DNA of 64,000 bases from Sapria himalayana (lineage: Eukaryota; Streptophyta; Magnoliopsida; Malpighiales; Rafflesiaceae): contig JAREIK010000385.1 in NCBI GenBank assembly GCA_029783825.1, forward strand, positions 2,896,501 to 2,960,500, in the 5' to 3' direction. The first letter of the stretch is position 1, and every line of letters starts with the position of its first letter. A program made the position numbers and the translations under genes. Positions 63,801 to 64,000 of this stretch are shown here, in pieces. The notes below the pieces were generated by a model. The model was given only the letters and a program-made list of their open reading frames with translations, was not told the DNA's origin and ran no database searches.

Positions 63801-64000
63801 TGTTTTCCATATCCAATCAGACTCATTGGGCAGGCAAACTCATAGCAGTGATTACTCATAGATTATTTATTTTCTTAATTTATGTGGCGTGGCCTTCATA
63901 TTATTTATTTTCTGTAGTAACGTTCATTGAAGGCAGTTTTACAGAGTTCAAATTGGCATACAATCACCAGAAGGGATTACAACCATGATAGAGGTTTTGC
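44092..64000 (+). CDS. EREX/EREL-type PX-domain protein, first three exons (partial gene)
   Basis: Exons 44092-44397, 53294-53404 and 63937-64000 (306, 111 and 64 nt) read in one frame, all joins in phase 0, and exon 3 runs off the window. The N-terminal ~75 residues are a poorly conserved Ser-rich stretch. The segment [20 protein letters not shown] (residues 77-96) then matches the plant EREX/EREL family closely, followed by [18 protein letters not shown] and [16 protein letters not shown], the start of the PX domain. The family binds PI3P and acts as effector of canonical RAB5 on endosomes in vacuolar/storage-protein transport. The conserved Arg-rich PI3P site (RRF/YSDF) would follow just beyond the window. 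Introns are 8,896 and 10,532 bp. Which of EREX, EREL1 or EREL2 it is cannot be told. Confidence 0.88.
45266..45890 (-). mobile_element. Two Copia LTR-proximal fragments (dispersed repeat family)
   Basis: 45295-45420 and 45725-45880 each show an A/T microsatellite followed by a GGTTTGAGACAGCTACATGTCAGATGCT-like or GATTTGATGTGATTTACGTG core. An AATAATAATAAAA tract and CATACTAAAGTT follow. 'CTTCCAAGTTGGTGCATACG' at 45440-45460 is the inverse of sequence commonly found in Copia coding regions. Similar cores occur at 310-365, 5893-5970, 29583-29640 and 49093-49150. The (AT)n run at 45762-45800 is long. Confidence 0.5.
47424..47774. mobile_element. hAT-like element (TAGAGGTGTCAA family), 351 bp, intact ends
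   Basis: Starts TAGAGGTGTCAAACGGGG, ends TGTTTGACACTTCTA. Flanks are GTTATGAG on both sides (47416-47423, 47775-47782), a perfect 8-bp duplication. An internal TTCTAATTTTTTTAAAAAAATTAGGA palindrome (47614-47640) corresponds to the telo-box pair of the 32872 copy. It is non-coding, in intron 1 of the PX gene. Confidence 0.92.
48569..49320. other. Repeat-rich part of PX-gene intron 1
   Basis: A ~28-bp direct repeat (CTTTCACCATCATTATATAG + TGAATA at 48569-48594, and CTCTCACCGTCACTATATAG + TGAATA near 48691-48716) brackets a (CT)n run, 48655-48674. 49093-49150 is another copy of the dispersed LTR-type core. CTTGGATGTC is repeated three times in tandem at 49252-49281. ACATGGTATCAAATT at 49304-49319 resembles a Copia primer-binding site, so 49020-49305 could be part of an LTR. 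Confidence 0.4.
49321..53293. other. AT-rich remainder of PX-gene intron 1
   Basis: No gene recognised on either strand. A long poly-A run lies at 52688-52703, a poly-T run at 52806-52818, and (TGG)n at 53006-53022. The stretch 49560-49850 is less AT-rich and may be retrotransposon-derived, but I could not assign a protein. The acceptor TGTTTTGTTGCAG closes the intron at 53293. Confidence 0.4.
53294..53404 (+). CDS. PX-domain protein exon 2
   Basis: 37 codons in phase 0: [20 protein letters not shown], then [17 protein letters not shown]. Acceptor GTTGCAG|GATGG, donor GTG|GTATAA. The WPHxPxxGWSYxVTIPSW signature is characteristic of the EREX/EREL proteins and opens the PX domain. The overlapping frame that looks longer here is in the wrong phase. 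Confidence 0.9.
54923..55202. mobile_element. Diverged hAT-like fragment (TAGAGGTGTCAA family)
   Basis: Right end CTTGTTTGTCACCTCTA is clear; the left end (CAGAGGCAACAAATGGG) is weaker and the flanks do not match. The interior has GGCCCGGCATG and TAGGCCAACTTGGG words. Confidence 0.5.
55290..55530 (-). mobile_element. Copia reverse-transcriptase fragment
   Basis: The minus strand reads [20 protein letters not shown], then [20 protein letters not shown], matching the Copia RT catalytic block (YVDDIIITG... FQTKDLG) with the first Asp changed to Asn. It is short and isolated. Confidence 0.7.
55999..56349. mobile_element. hAT-like element (TAGAGGTGTCAA family), ~350 bp
   Basis: Starts TAGAGGTGTCAAATGG; the right end CAGTTTGACACAGGTG is diverged after TTTGACAC. 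The flanks share ATTGGA (55993-55998 and 56350-56355), a partial duplication. The GC-rich interior, with GGCACGAGCC and CATGGCACAAAA words, opens frames on both strands without meaning. It lies in intron 2 of the PX gene. Confidence 0.7.
57890..59620 (+). mobile_element. Copia pol remnant: integrase, reverse transcriptase, RNase H
   Basis: The plus strand shows [20 protein letters not shown] (integrase core: 'EFCTEHGI...CPHTPQQNG') at 57902-57970. A degraded RT follows, with [14 protein letters not shown] near 59195-59237 (YVDD motif, here YAND). Then comes [17 protein letters not shown] (59302-59355) and the RNase H entry [15 protein letters not shown] (59436-59480; usually 'KLNYLTVTRPDI'). 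Frameshifts and stops lie throughout. It sits in intron 2 of the PX gene. Confidence 0.65.
60378..60858. mobile_element. Second copy of the TGTTGCACG-type inverted-repeat element, ~480 bp, diverged
   Basis: Shares GTGTCCGATATGCCACGTGG with the 9070 copy (GTGTCCGATACGCCACGTGG at 9186-9205), and GTCCTAGTCGTATCCGTATC plus CTAATTTTTTAAAATTT near the right end. The outer ends are decayed (right end TCTGTGTCTGTGCTTCTTAG) and no target duplication is clear. It lies between two Copia fragments. Confidence 0.75.
60985..61330 (+). mobile_element. Copia RNase H-region fragment
   Basis: [20 protein letters not shown] then [21 protein letters not shown] (about 61055-61185) matches the Copia block after RT. 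It is similar to, but distinct from, 59400-59500, so two element copies are represented. A further trace ([13 protein letters not shown]) follows to about 61260. Confidence 0.6.
61331..63936. other. AT-rich end of PX-gene intron 2
   Basis: 61326-61445 has AGGCACGCCTTAAAGTGCTCC and AAAGCGTGGAGC words similar to those at 719-790 and 50098-50130, probably an old DNA element end. The rest is AT-rich with short (AT)n runs and no recognisable gene. The acceptor CATTGAAGGCAG closes the intron at 63936. Confidence 0.45.
63937..64000 (+). CDS. PX-domain protein exon 3, start only
   Basis: 21 codons plus one base in phase 0: [26 protein letters not shown](V/I)GIQSPEG is a strongly conserved block of the EREX/EREL PX domain. 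The residues IE stand where the family usually has RG. The exon continues beyond the window. Confidence 0.87.

Overview
This is a piece of a flowering-plant nuclear genome. It is AT-rich, with multi-exon genes, GT-AG introns (plus one AT-AC intron), and dense fragments of Copia, LINE, hAT and Pogo-type elements. The protein families point to an angiosperm. I cannot place it more finely from the sequence; the GC-rich second exon of the helicase gene is a weak hint only.

Three real genes account for all the convincing coding sequence, and each is stretched by transposon-filled introns. (1) At 15233 down to 2835, minus strand, lies the first 209 codons of a BRCC36-type JAMM deubiquitinase in five exons; its C-terminal exons lie beyond the left edge. 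Intron 2 (8025-9958) has all the marks of a U12-type AT-AC intron. (2) At 34989 down to 19945, minus strand, lies a complete 587-aa DEAD-box RNA helicase of the RH35/Abstrakt/DDX41 type. It has two exons separated by one 13,281-bp intron that falls just before the DEAD motif. (3) From 44092 to the right edge, plus strand, lies the start of an EREX/EREL-type PX-domain protein. Exons 1-3 are separated by introns of 8,896 and 10,532 bp, and exon 3 runs off the window.

The rest is repeat-derived. About ten copies or fragments of one short hAT-like family (termini TAGAGGTGTCAA, 8-bp target duplications, GC-rich interior) are spread through introns and spacers. Other material includes a second terminal-inverted-repeat family with TGTTGCACG ends (two copies), degraded Copia gag, integrase and reverse-transcriptase pieces, two LINE fragments and a decayed Pogo/Tigger transposase. 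There is also a 269-bp foldback element, an ~825-bp MITE pair in opposite orientation, and several short tandem arrays. The array at 12605-12889 is unusual because each ~25-bp unit is itself an imperfect palindrome.

The three genes act in different processes: K63-ubiquitin removal in DNA repair, RNA helicase/splicing, and endosomal Rab5 effector traffic. Nothing suggests they are co-regulated. No tRNA, rRNA, CRISPR or organellar sequence was seen. Exon borders come from reading splice sites and family conservation, not from transcript data.
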